DNA of 64,000 bases. It comes from Plotosus lineatus (taxonomy: Eukaryota; Chordata; Actinopteri; Siluriformes; Plotosidae). The notes under the pieces are model-generated. The model did no database searches and was not told where the DNA came from. It was given only the letters and a program-made list of their open reading frames with translations. The position numbers were made by a program, and so were the translations under genes. This document shows positions 12,697 to 23,318 of the stretch, piece by piece. The DNA lies in NCBI GenBank assembly GCA_024760905.1, contig CM045729.1, forward strand, positions 80,287,550 to 80,351,549. Reading direction: 5' to 3'. Position 1 is the first letter of the stretch. Every line of letters starts with the position of its first letter.

Positions 12697-13726
12697 ATTC
12701 AAATAATTCTTCATGTATTCATGAATTCATGTATTCATGTAATTCTTCAATGTATGAGAGATGTAAGACAGCTGTGAGGTGTGCTGTCGGTGTGACCGAC
12801 GAATTCAAGGTGGAGGTGGGACTGCATCAAGGGTCAGCTCTGAGCCCCTTCTTGTTTGCTATGGTGATGGACAGGCTGACAGATGAGGTGAGACAAGAAT
12901 CTCCATGGACTATGATGTTTGCAGATGACATCGTGATCTGTAGTGAGAGCAGAGAACAAGTGCAGGAAAATCTAGAGAGGTGGAGGTATGCCCTGGAAAG
13001 GAGAGGAATGAAGGTTAGCCTCAGAAAATCAGAATACATGTGTGTGAATGAGAAGGACCCAGGAGGAACGGTGATGTTACAGGGAGCAGAGATAACGAAG
13101 GTGGAGGATTTTAAGTACTTAGGCTCAACAATCCAGAGCAATGGAGAGTGTGGAAAAGAGGTGAAGAAACATGTGCAGGCAGGCTGGAATGGTTGGAGAA
13201 AAGTGTCCGGTGTGATGTGCGATAGGAGAGTGTCAGCAAGAATGAAGGGAAAAGTGTACAAGACGGTGGTGAGGCCAGCGATGTTGTATGGATTAGAAAC
13301 AGTGGCGCTGAGGAAAAGGCAGGAGGCAGAGCTGGAGGTAGCGGAGATGAAAATGTTGAGGTTCTCTCTGGGAGTAACGAGGATGGATAGGATCAGAAAT
13401 GAGTACATCAGAGGGACAGCCCACGTAAGATGTTTTGGAGACAAAGTCAGAGAGGCTAGATTGAGATGGTTTGGATGTCCAGAGGAGGGATAGTGAGTAT
13501 ATTGGCAGTAGGATGCTGAGGTTGGAACTACCAGGCAGAAGGCCTCGAGGAAGACCAAAGAAGAGATTTTTGGATGTGGTGAAGGAAGACATGAAGGTCG
13601 TTGGAGTCAGAAAAGAAGATGTGGAGGACAGGGTGAGGTGGAGGCGGATGATTTGCTGTGGCGACCCCTGAAGGGAGCAGCCGAAAGTAAAAGAAGAAAA
13701 AAAAGAAGATTCAAATGATTCTTCAT
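12697..13726 (+). mobile_element. 5'-truncated RTE LINE with target duplications (copy A')
   Basis: RTE homology starts at 12750 (ATGTATGAGAGATG) in the middle of the RT and reaches the 3' tail GCTGTGGCGACCCCTGAAGG plus an A/G-rich end at 13708. It is flanked by ATTCAAATAATTCTTCAT (12697-12714) and ATTCAAATGATTCTTCAT (13709-13726), 17 of 18 identical. This marks an insertion separate from copy A. Between the left duplication and the RTE lie 35 bases of filler built from ATTCATGTATTCATG-like units. Confidence 0.88.
12755..13673 (+). pseudogene. RTE RT C-terminal half
   Basis: Encodes VGLHQGSALSPFLFAMVMDR, then TMMFADDIVICSES with the FADD catalytic box, KYLGSTIQSNGE, and the terminal region GRRPRGRPKKRFLDVVKEDM. 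A 2-bp deletion near 13477 changes WFGHVQRRDS to WFGCPEEG and stops the frame at 13491; the rest continues in another frame to a TGA at 13669-13671. Endonuclease and N-terminal RT are missing by 5' truncation. Confidence 0.85.
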
Positions 13727-14865
13727 AATAATTCTTCATAATAATCCTTGCTGTCTTTGCTCATAGATGGCCTGTGTCATACGCAGCAACCTTGCAACTA
13801 CACAAACTAATGTTAGCACGGGGTAGATTAGGGTAGATTGCACGCTAACTAACTGGGGGAAAGCGGGAGTCTTGTAATCCGGAAAAATCCATTTGCTTAC
13901 AGAAATTACATCCTTAAAAATAAATAAATAAACAAAATTGGGAAATAATTGTATTAATGCGTGAGATTTTAGACACCTTGCGTGAGAGATTGAGGAGGAG
14001 ATGAAATGCGTTGACAAGTATGTATTTACTACAGTACAATTTTGTCAGGATTACATGTCTGAAATGAGAAATGCAAAATGTTGAACTAGTTGGGAGAGAC
14101 GACCGATTATTCAAAGGGAGCGTATGCAGAATTTGAGTGAATCTGTAGCATTAATATTCCTAACATTTATAGCTATGAAGTTTGACTGCATTTGAAACTT
14201 TGCTGTAATGATAAAAAGCACAAAACAGGAGTTACTTGGCACCTGGATTCTCAACAAAATCTTTATTTAGCTTAACAAAGATTTCATTATTATATTTAGT
14301 ATACTGAAACAGTGAAAAACCAACAAAGGAAAGAAAAAACACCTTAAAACCTCTAAACTTTCCATGGCAAAATAAACATGAATATGTAAAATTTTATTTT
14401 AAAAATATCACTTGTTTTTGAGCATTGCAATCAACAAAATAATGTAATCACCACATCGAAGTATTTTGGGAATCATTTTTAAACAGTGTGGCCAAAATTG
14501 ACTGACTAATTAATGCCAAACTTTCTATTTTCTACAAACATCAATAAAATCAGAACTATTAAAACGAAAACAGTTCCACTGAAACTTGATGATTGATTGA
14601 GTTGCTGTAAATGAAGCAACAGCACTGGGAGATATCTCAAAGTTTATGCAAACATGAAGATGCTACTGTTTATCATTAGGGAAGTGCTGTTTTTTGTTTT
14701 GTTTTGGGGTTTTTTTCTGGTAGACTGCCAACAAATTTAAATAGTCGACCTTTCAAAAAAGAAAAAAAAGTTTTTCCAGGTATTTGACCTCACTTCCAAG
14801 AAATTTACTCAGCTCTAATATCTGGGGAAAGTTTTCCTAGTATTGAAACACTGTGTAATCTATAA
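13727..14865. other. Unassigned AT-rich sequence
   Basis: No coding or repeat family recognised over this 1.1 kb stretch. Could be single-copy intergenic DNA. Confidence 0.5.
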
Positions 14866-16041
14866 CTGACACTAGTACACATTCATGGTACGTCACGGTA
14901 TGCCAAAGTGAGTACCTTTGTGGGAATTGTGAGTGCCATCACGGGAACAATGTGTAAACTATGAGTGAGATGAGTGCCATTGAGGGGCATTGCTGACCCA
15001 AAAAATTAAACATGTTCATTAATTTTGCTACACACTCTTTTGCGTACCTTTCCGCGAACTATAAGGAAACTGTGAGGAAACAGTGAGGACACGTGTAAAT
15101 GCCCACCACGTCACGCACGTCACGGGTAATCAATGTCGTGCAACCTTACACCTGTATCCTCAATGGTGCTCTTGTGTCCTCCATGGTGTTCATTGACTGC
15201 TATGCATTGTCCAACATTAATTGTTGGTGGATCAGGGAGTGAGTTGTGGACAGAACTGTGTTTCTCACTGTTTCCTCAAAGCTAAACATAGTCTACTTAC
15301 CTTTAAGTTTGGATGAGCACTCAAACCACTGTATTCCACAACACCACGCACAAATGGTTAACCAATCAGCAATGTCCACATTGACTTGCCCTGTATCTTA
15401 AAGGGAAGGGTGTTCAGTTGCATGACATTTACATATTCAGAATGCCAGGTAGAGGAAGAAAGTATCAGGTGTGGATTCTAGCTGCTTACATATATAAATG
15501 TCATAGTCTTTGATTAGTAGTAATGCAGCAGCACCTGCAAGAAAGACACTTTGTTGATTTAATGCCATTTTCTCCGCATCTCTAGAGTTCATCATCCTGA
15601 CTACTACAAGAATGAATGGTGGATGAATCCAGCTACCCAATATATATATATATATATCTATATATATATACATATATATATATATACATATATATATAGA
15701 TGCATAGATAAATACACTTGTGAGGCGTGATAAGGTGTGTCATAAACGGAAGCACGGTCACCTTTTTAGATTGATGTGGAGCAAACTTGTCTGGCCATTG
15801 AGTGACGTTGAGGAACTTGGAGCACCCCAGCACAAACAATTCGCAAAAATACCGCAATGCTGAGGAAGCGAGTGAAATGTCGTGGTACCTCCTCAATGGT
15901 ACGAATGAACAAGCTATGAGCAAAGCTTATTCCTCTCTGGCACGAACTGTTTGACTGAGAGGTGAAATAAACGCAAAATCATTCCGCCATGGTACGCATG
16001 AATGAGTGCCATTGAGGATTTAAAATGCGTACTAGTGTCAG
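14866..16041. mobile_element. Nonautonomous DNA transposon, superfamily unassigned
   Basis: CTGACACTAGTACACATT at 14866 is mirrored by the reverse complement ending at 16041 (GTACTAGTGTCAG). Sub-terminal blocks such as GAGTGCCATTGAGG (14967 and 16003) and CATGGTACG-like words recur at both ends. Length is about 1.18 kb. No transposase frame. No convincing flanking target duplication is visible, so the superfamily stays open. Confidence 0.6.
15641..15708. repeat. (TA)n microsatellite with TACA variants
   Basis: Interrupted (TA)n inside the unassigned DNA transposon. Confidence 0.95.
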
Positions 16042-16103
16042 GCTGGCTTAAGGTGTCATTGGGATCCAGAGGTGCCAACTGGCACGAAACCGCTGAAGTA
16101 AAC

Positions 16104-16226
16104 ATTCATTCATTTTCTTAACCACTTAATCCTAATTAGGGTCGCAGGGGGGCTGAGGCCCATCTCAGCTGACTCTGGGCAAGGGCAGGGTACATCCTGG
16201 ACCGCTCTCCAGGTCATCACAGCTGA
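16104..16226 (-). mobile_element. SINE2 3' fragment
   Basis: Starts with the inverted ATTCATTTTCTTAACC tail and reads back through CTGGACCGCTCTCCAGGTC. It sits just outside the right end of the DNA transposon. Confidence 0.75.
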
Positions 16227-16330
16227 CGTAAACATGTCCTCCATTACTGAAACAACTCTATACATCGGCATGTAAGAGATTTTTTTTTTTTTATTGCCCA
16301 AAACAAAAATATTACTACTACTAATGACAA

Positions 16331-16332
<2 letters not shown>

Positions 16333-16399
<67 letters not shown>

Positions 16400-16408
16400 C
16401 ATTATTAT
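16333..16408. repeat. (ATT)n microsatellite
   Basis: About 22 ATT triplets followed by imperfect units. Confidence 0.97.
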
Positions 16409-16489
16409 TTGTGAATTGGCAAAAACAAATATCAATATTGTAAAATGGTGTCGAACAAAAACATCATTATTTACTCAGACTGTAACCCA

Positions 16490-16735
16490 GACCATGAGAG
16501 AGTCAAAAGAGACACAACCAAAAACCCACACTAATGCTTATGGGGAATTTAAAGGAAACAGCTGACATAGTCCATATGTCCTTGGAGTGTGGGAGGAACC
16601 CCCATACAATCACAGGAAGAACATACAAACTTTACACAAAAGCTCTCAGTCAGTCACACTGTTCAAACTCTTAAACATCTTCCTTTGAGGTGCTAATCAC
16701 CCAACCACATTGCCACTGAACTATTTAATCCACCA
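16490..16735 (-). mobile_element. Old SINE2-like copy
   Basis: Contains the inverted middle of SINE2 (TCCTTGGAGTGTGGGAGGAA, ATCACAGGAAGAACATACAA) and a decayed head near 16700-16735 (TGCTAATCACCC). Strongly diverged. Confidence 0.5.
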
Positions 16736-16800
16736 TCTCTAATGTTATTCAGAAAAAGTCTATACATCAGTAAACTGATACAGTCACGGCTTTTTCCAAG

Positions 16801-17379
16801 ATGGCGCCGGGTGACCTGCAGCCAGTTACAGGAGTTCTTCAGTTTATTTTCCTTTTTTTTCTCTTTTCTATTGTATATAGGCGTGTTTCTTTATCTTTTT
16901 TCAAATTTTCTTTTTCTTTCTTCAATCCTGCATTTGGGAAACCTACTTTTATGATGCTTTTGATTTGCTGTGCACTTTTACTTTCACTTTTTGGATCGGC
17001 GTCAGGAAATTCATTCACCGACGGCTCTGAGCAACGCAGGTCTTACACACGTGAGACCCTCCACGGCCTGCGCAGCCCCGCCCTCCTTCATGTGGAAAAG
17101 CCCGTTGTTCCTGTGGAAATACAGAGGAAAAGGAGAGGCTGCAGAGGGGGACGAAAGAAGCGGAGGATATGTGTTCCCTCTGTCATCATGGGAAATGTCC
17201 GCGCGATCGCCAACAAGACCGAGGAACTGGCGGCGCTGACCCGGCAGCAGAGGGAGTACCAGGACTGCAGCCTCATGTGTTTTTCGGAGACGTGGCTGAA
17301 TGAACTCACACCGGACTCTGTGGTTTCTCTTAACGGATTCACACTCGCCGTGCAGATCTGTGAGGATCATGTTCTTTGA
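16801..17379 (+). pseudogene. L2 N-terminus and truncated endonuclease
   Basis: One open frame from the first ATG: a hydrophobic segment (QFIFLFFLFSIVYRRVSLSF), a basic region, then VIMGNVRAIANKTEELAALT, CFSETWLNELTPDSVVSLNG and a break at FTLAVQICEDHVL where the deletion joins a wrong frame. The hydrophobic 5' part overlaps the 5' UTR and may not be translated in an active element. Confidence 0.75.
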
Positions 17380-17797
17380 CTTCTCCAGCGCCTTCAACAC
17401 CATCAGGCCAGCGCTTCTGCGGGGGAAGCTGGAGGACCTAGGAGTGGACGGGCATCTTGCTGCCTGGATTATCGACTACCTTACTAACCGTAATCAGTAC
17501 GTGCGGCTGCGCGGCTGTAAGTCAAAGGTGGCAGTCTGCAGCACGGGGGCACCGCAGGGCACTGTCCTCTCACCCTTCCTTTTCAACATTTATACCTCGG
17601 ACTTCATCTATAGCACAGACAGCTGCCACCTCCAGAAGCTCTCGGATGACTCCGCCATCGTGGGCCTTGTGTCAGAGGGGAACGAGCTGGAGTACCGGTC
17701 AGTCATCGTTGACTTCGTGGACTGGTGTGAGCGCAACCACCTGTGCTTGAACACTAGGAAGACGAAGGAGATGGTGGTCGACTTCAGGAGAAGCCCT

Positions 17798-17892
<95 letters not shown>

Positions 17893-18410
17893 TAGTGAAC
17901 GTCCAGGGACAGGACATTGAGACAGTGGACAGTTTCAAATACCTGGGCGTTCACCTTAACAATAAACTGGACTGGTCCCACAACACCAACACCCTGTACA
18001 AGAAGGGCCAGAGTCGCCTCCACCTTCTGAGGAGACTCAGGTCCTTCGGAGTATGCAGACCTCTGCTCAGGACTTTTTATGACTCTGTGGTAGCCTCTGC
18101 AATCTTCTATGCTGCCATCTGCTGGGCCCCGGGCAGCACAGAGCGGGACAGAAAGAGACTGAACAAGCTGGTCAGGAGGACCAGCTCTGTCCTCGGCTGC
18201 CCACTGGACTCTGTGGAGGAGGTGAGTGAGAGGAGGATGGTAGCAAAGCTCACATCCATCATGGACAACAGCTCTCACCCACTGCACCAGACTGTAGAGA
18301 AGCTGAGTAGCTCCTTCAGTGGACGACTGAGACATTCTCAGTGCAGGAAGGAGCGCTACCGCAGGTCGTTCATTCCCACGGCTGTCAGACTGTACAACGC
18401 CACTTTGTAA
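17357..18410 (+). pseudogene. L2 RT palm to C-terminus
   Basis: From VRIMFFDFSSAFNTI, LRGKLEDLGVDGHLAAWIID, TGAPQGTVLSPFLFNIYTSD and LQKLSDDSAIVG (catalytic DD) to MVVDFRRSPLTH. The frame then runs into a (CA)n tract that encodes alternating Thr-His. After it the C-terminal domain continues in the frame from 17895 (NVQGQDIETVDSFKYLGVHL) to RLYNATL and TAA at 18408-18410. Apart from the deletion and the CA tract, the domain is well kept. Confidence 0.85.
17802..17888. repeat. (CA)n tract within the LINE coding region
   Basis: About 43 CA units in the linker between RT and C-terminal domain. Copy 1 has a short (GT)n at the same site (4917-4937). Confidence 0.97.
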
Positions 18411-18770
18411 CTGTCTGTGAAAATACCGGTTATGTGCAATAAAAACCCCGTGCACTTTAATCAACCACATCTACCCCACTGACTGTGAACCATATCAACC
18501 CATCTACTCTGCCCTCAGATACATATACACTTGAATATAGGCCAGTCTACAAAGTTGTTCCCTTCTTTTCTTTTATTGTTTATTAATTTATACTATTTAT
18601 GTATCTATTTATTTATTTACTTATATAATATATATGTATGTGTGTATGTTTGTATATGTATCTATTTTTGCACCCCCTACTGATGGTACCTCAAGAGCCT
18701 GTAACAGTGAATTTCTCCATTGTGAGATTAATAAAGCTGTATCTTATCTTATCTTATCTTATCTTATCTT

Positions 18771-19081
18771 AGATACATTCGAGTTGGTTTTCGGTTTGTG
18801 ATTTTATATTGATTTGCTTGTCTTTTTCAGCACTTGGCTGTTAAGGTCATGTTGTTGAAACTTATTTTCTTGATGATGTTAATTCCATTTATACGTATCT
18901 GTATCCTGTTAACAGGTTTAGGTAAAGGGTAGCCTTGGTTTTCTTCAAGTTTTTGTTAGTTGACTGAGTCGTATTGGCTTGGCATAATTGCCCCGAGCTG
19001 TATGTGGACATGCACGTGACCCATTATGGATTGGTGACCATAATTCATAATCATTGACTGATATCAGTGTTTCGAAGAACA
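18771..19081. other. Unassigned sequence
   Basis: Nothing recognised between the L2 end and a SINE. Confidence 0.5.
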
Positions 19082-19410
19082 CGGCATGGTGGTGTAGTGG
19101 CTAGCATGTCTGCCTCACAGCAAGAAGGTCCTGGGTTCAATTCCCAGCCTGGGCGTTTCTGTGCAGAGTGTGTGTGCTCTCCCCGTGCTTGCATGGGTTT
19201 CCTTCCACAGTCTAAAAGCGTGTACTGTACAGTAGGTTAATTGGCTTTTCCAAATCATTCCTAGGTGTAAATGGTTGTGAGTTTTGGCCCTGCAATGGCT
19301 TTGTGAGCTCTCCAGGGTGTACCCTGCCCTTGCCTATCGTCAACTGAGATGGGAACCAGCCTCTCCGTGACCCTAGTTAGGATTAAGCGGTTCAGAAAGT
19401 GAATGAATGT
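19082..19410 (+). mobile_element. tRNA-derived SINE, reference copy of SINE2
   Basis: A full copy. The head has an A box TGGTGTAGTGG (19090-19100) and B box GGTTCAATTCC (19134-19144), typical of pol III promoters. A conserved middle follows (CTCCCCGTGCTTGCATGGG), then a 3' part ending AGGATTAAGCGGTTCAGAAA and AATG repeats. The TGAA-like tail suggests an L2-type LINE partner (inference). At least ten decayed relatives lie in this window. Confidence 0.85.
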
Positions 19411-19465
19411 TTCTCAGTAAAAAATACAGATGCATGATTTAGAGCCAAATAACTTTGATAAAGTG

Positions 19466-19570
19466 CCCAACTAACTCGCAACGTTGTTGCGACCATTTAC
19501 AACGTTGCAGAATGGTCGCAATTTCATCAGGTTGCATGTAACGTCATGTAAATGTTGTACCGACATTACA
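19466..19570 (+). mobile_element. End of a CAACGTTG-rich DNA element
   Basis: CCCAACTAACTCGCAACGTT at 19466 and the next 90 bases match the reverse complement of the right end of the element at 34157-34375. The other end is not found, so this copy is truncated or larger. Confidence 0.6.
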
Positions 19571-20694
19571 TCAAACGGTCACCGAGATCCTATATCTGAT
19601 GTTTAATCACAATGTTGTTTTGACGTCGCCTAACGTCACACACACCCAGTCTGCGCGAGGTCTGCCACAGTAAACTGTGCACATGCGTGTCATGTTTGGC
19701 GCTCTTGCTTAAACAGACGAAGAGATTACCCTTTGGCTCGCCACAGTGAATGAAGATTTCTTCATCTTGGCCAACAATATTTTCTCTGAGAAAAGAAGAT
19801 TTAACAAAAATCTGAGGCAAGATCACAAGCTAAGATATAAAGCCAGATGCGTTCATAGTTCTAAATTTAACTTGGCTTCACTTGTGTTTGAGAGGATATG
19901 AAATGTGTTGCAACTGATACATTTTAAAGTCTGCCAGGCCTAGAGTTTTGCACACTAACAGTAGTCAGTTTTTTTTTTTTTTTAAAGGTTTTTCAAGGAG
20001 TCAAGTTACAAACAAAAAAAGGATAATTATGATAATAATACAATGAAGTCAGTAGATAACCACAATAACGAAATTCAACTAATGATATGATATTATAATT
20101 TTATTTATACAGTATTTATATTGCACTGTGCCCATTGTTTTGTTGGAAAAAAATGAACAGTTCTCTGAGTAAACAAAATGGCCACAACTTAAGTTAGATG
20201 TTCTCCATTCTCAGAGCAAGGTTTAGAGATAATCTACAGTAAGTCCGTAAACCAGGTTTATTTAACGAGAATCCGCCGTTCTTCCGCCATGGGCTTTGTT
20301 GCTAGTCGCTGCACTCCGGTCATCTCTGAAGGTTGTGTAGTCGGCTGGTGTAGTCGTCTCGCCGGGTACTCTCCTCGAGCTATGCTTCACAGAAGCTCGT
20401 CCATCTTGTTTCGCAGAAACTGAACATTTTCAAGCAGCATGACCGAGACTGTTAACTGCTAACCAAGCGCCGTTTAGCTCCTCCACGCCTGCCGCATCTC
20501 CGCCTGCGTTTGTCATCCGGGGTGTGGCTAGCATTGAGCTGTGGTAGCATATTAGCTCAGGATAGATGAGCGTGCTCAGTTTTAAATGAGCTCTAATAGC
20601 TGTAGTAAAGTCGCATGGTCATAGACGAGCATAGTGCAAAAAAGCAAACGGACAAAAACATTTAAGACAAACAAAGAAACAATTTGAACCCCAC
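19571..20694. other. Unassigned sequence with a GC-richer block
   Basis: A T-run at 19970-19983 and a GC-richer block at 20265-20560. The word CTGCCACAGTAAACTGTGC at 19663-19681 recurs at 21104-21122, so these parts may belong to one larger repeat that a SINE later entered. No ORF recognised. Confidence 0.4.
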
Positions 20695-21070
20695 GACGTT
20701 GACTCTAAGAAGCGTGGCAGTGGTGGTCCAGTGGATAGGGCGCAGGATCGCTGATCCTAAGGTCGGGGGTTCGAGTCCCCACAAGGTTGTCACTGTCCCC
20801 CCCAGTGCAGCTCACTGGGTTATCAAAGGCGGGCCATGTCTCTCACTGTCTATGGTGAGAGGCATGTAAAAGAACCATTGCTGATTTCGTAAAGAGTAGG
20901 CTGCAAAGCCGTTAGCATGTTTCTGTCTAAAGGGTTGTGACAGGAAGGGCATCCGACGTAAAAACCTATGCCAAATCAAATGTGCGAATTAGATGATTCG
21001 CTGTGGCGACTCCCTAGAAAAGGGAAAAAGCCGAAAGGAAGGAAGGAAGGGACGTTGGCTTTAGGAAGCG
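20695..21070 (+). mobile_element. tRNA-derived SINE with target duplications, reference copy of SINE1
   Basis: The 336-bp body (20715-21050) is flanked by GACGTTGACTCTAAGAAGCG (20695-20714) and GACGTTGGCTTTAGGAAGCG (21051-21070), 17 of 20 identical. Parts: tRNA-like head, a central block (GGGTTATCAAAGGCGGGCCA), then GGAAGGGCATCCGACGTAAA, which matches the RTE 5' UTR, then GATTCGCTGTGGCGACTCCC, which matches the RTE 3' tail, then GGAA repeats. The RTE is therefore the likely source of its transposition enzyme. Confidence 0.9.
20724..20778 (+). promoter_or_regulatory. Internal pol III promoter (A and B boxes) of SINE1
   Basis: A box TGGTCCAGTGG at 20724-20734 and B box GGTTCGAGTCC at 20768-20778, both full matches to the consensus and spaced as in tRNA genes. 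Confidence 0.8.
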
Positions 21071-21224
21071 CCATCTTGACCATTCACTTAAATGTTCGAG
21101 GACTGCCACAGTAAACTGTGCATGCATGTCTTTGCGGTTTCGCACACTTTCAGCTTTTTTCTTTTTTTCAGGATTCGCCACAGCAAAAGAACACTAGCAG
21201 CTTGGCTTCAGTCTAGAATGGAGA

Positions 21225-21892
21225 AGTAAGACACTTCCTTCCCGCCACTCGTCTGGGTGCTCACCTTGGGCGAGTGACAGTACACCCTTAGCCCTCCTTA
21301 CCAGGGTCACGGTCCCCCTGTGGATGGTGGGGTAGAATTGGCCCACTCTGCCCAGGGATGTTGTAAAAGGCGTCTAAAGGGGAAACAGGATATGATAAAC
21401 ACATTTTCATTTTCTTCCTGGACTCATTTTGTAAAATTGGCTTATATCCTTAACACTTCATGATTTGGGGAAAAAGTGGTTTGATTTCATTGTTTTGTAA
21501 AATTGATTGCACGGTCTTGTTCCTTTTTATTAATTTCAATATGGATTTATTGTTGATATGGTTCAGGGATTTCATATATTTAAAGATTGTTCATTTATTT
21601 ATTTATTTATTGCACCCAGTTTCAAATGTAAAAACATAGAAGCATGAAATGCTCCTCTGCATGCACTAAGAGGCAACCTGTTTGCTGTGGGTTGCGACTC
21701 ATGTTGGCGGAAGAGGGGATCCTGGTAAGTGAGTGAGGAAATCTCCAAAATGGGATTTCATTGCAACACGTTGCTTTGGCCCTAATTTCGCCTAGACGAG
21801 AGGCTTGTGAGGCCTGGCACAAGTCAATCGGCTGGTGGTGATAAGCACTAGGATTTTTTAAAATTCTAGTAGCAGCTGCATAATGAGGTTAA
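21225..21892 (+). mobile_element. Probable 5' UTR of the LINE at 21893-23235
   Basis: Non-coding sequence leading into the ORF1 below. It includes a GC-rich start (21240-21375) and an AT-rich stretch with (ATTT)n at 21592-21610. The border with the preceding repeat is not fixed. Confidence 0.4.
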
Positions 21893-23235
21893 TTGGGTAC
21901 TCAGGTTCTGCCCGGGTGCTTGTGTTGTAAGTATCCCTATGCTGGAGGTCCGCATACAAATAGATGTCCCCCAGTAGGGCTCCAAGGAGGGTGGGGAGCT
22001 TCGATGGTGAAATATTATCCCTTCACTATGGCTACAACTACTAAAAAAACATTTAAAAGATCATTAGATAACGACTTGGACAGTGCCTCTTACTATGTAC
22101 CCAGCACTTCTTGGCCCCATCTCCTTGTTATTCAAGGTACAGATCAAACGAAACCGTTAAGTAAACTGTCTCCCTTTGCTATTGCAAAGGGAATCAAAGG
22201 ACTCGCTGGTGAACCTAAACAAGTGAAAAGGTTGCGTTCTGGTGATCTTCTTATTGAAGTAAGCCAGAAGAGTCATGCTACCAACGTACTAAAATCCACC
22301 ATGCTAGTCAACGTACCAATAAATGTTTCGGCCCACAACTCCTTGAATACAAGGAAATGGGTCATAAAGTGTAATGAATTAAGATCCGCAAGTGAAGAGG
22401 AGATCCTGGAGGCTCTTCGTGCTCAGAGGGTTAGGAAGGTTCAACACATAACAATCAAGAAAAAAGGCCAGAAGGTTCCAACTGGGACATTAATACTCAC
22501 CTTTGACGTTACTACCCTTCCTGGGGATGTCAGGGTGGGATATTTAAATGTCCCAGTTTCTGTCTACATACCTAACCCCCTACGATGCTTCAAATGTCAA
22601 AGTTTTGGCCACTATCTGGGTAACTGTGGTAACAAACCAACGTGTGGGAAATGTGGTAAAGAGCACGAGGACCAAAATTGTAGTCAACAGGCTAATTGCG
22701 TGAATTGTAATGGAAATCACCATCCTTTTCCAAGAACCGTCCGAAATGGTTAGAGGAGAAAGAAATCCAAACCGTTAAATGCACTAGAAACCTTACCTTC
22801 AATGAAGCAAAGAAACTGGTTAAGGAAAAAAGATTTCAACCATGACAGACCTATGCATCGGCTACTACTGCAAAAAAGGCTATTCATTACAATTCCGTAG
22901 TAGTACAAACTGACATAACTTGGCCTGAAAAATCCCAGAGCATTCAAAAATATCAACCAAAACGAGCTAACGCCATGGCCTCCTCTTCACAGGCCACAAA
23001 AAACTCTGTAGGTACACAGATAGTGTCAAACCCCAGACCAAAATCTAACCAAACTTCTGCTAAAAAAGATGACAAAACTGTAAAAATAAACCAAACACCA
23101 AATAGCGATCCTAAGGGATCAGAAAACAAAGTGCCCCAACATAATAAATTTCAGGTGTTGGAGGATTCTGGAGAGGAGGAGGAGAACATTGATGTTGTTC
23201 TTCATACTCTCCCAGCTAATAGCAAACCAACATAA
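21893..23235 (+). pseudogene. LINE ORF1 (gag-like, CCHC zinc knuckles)
   Basis: Codons from about 22019 encode an RNA-binding-like domain (WPHLLVIQGTDQTKPLSKLS ... KKGQKVPTGTLILTF) and zinc knuckles RCFKCQSFGHYLGNC and TCGKCGKEHEDQNC, followed by NCVNCNGNHH. This layout is that of ORF1 proteins in Jockey/I-group LINEs, which coat the element RNA. The frame breaks at 22751 and a stop lies near 22842. The C-terminal part resumes at 22975 and ends at 23235, where a Tc1 element begins. No ORF2 follows, so the LINE is cut off. The start at 21893 is only the first in-frame ATG. Confidence 0.8.
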
Positions 23236-23318
23236 AAATGTGCAAGTTCACTCATTTAAAAAGATGAGAGGTTTGTAATTTTCATTATAAGTACACATCA
23301 AGCTTGAGAGACAGAATG

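Larger units (their letters stand above)
16796..18770 (+). mobile_element. L2-type LINE with internal deletion (copy 2)
   Basis: Same 5' end (CCAAGATGGCGCCGGGTGACC) and same ATCTT-repeat 3' end (18741-18770) as the copy at 4021-7499. At 17355-17362 the sequence jumps from the endonuclease (matching about 6938 of copy 1) to the RT palm (matching about 5377), a 1.56 kb deletion. The 3' UTR includes AATAAAGCTG. Confidence 0.92.

Noticed and set aside
16796..18770. Target-site duplication for L2 copy 2
   Set aside because: Only a weak GATACA-type resemblance between the flanks; not enough to call.
20715..20790. tRNA gene
   Set aside because: Good A and B boxes, but the sequence continues into a SINE body with target duplications; same for 19082, 55379, 58553 and 61118-61258.
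19466..21225. One large DNA transposon from 19466 to about 21225
   Set aside because: Only one matching end was found; a repeated 19-bp word at 19663 and 21104 is not proof.
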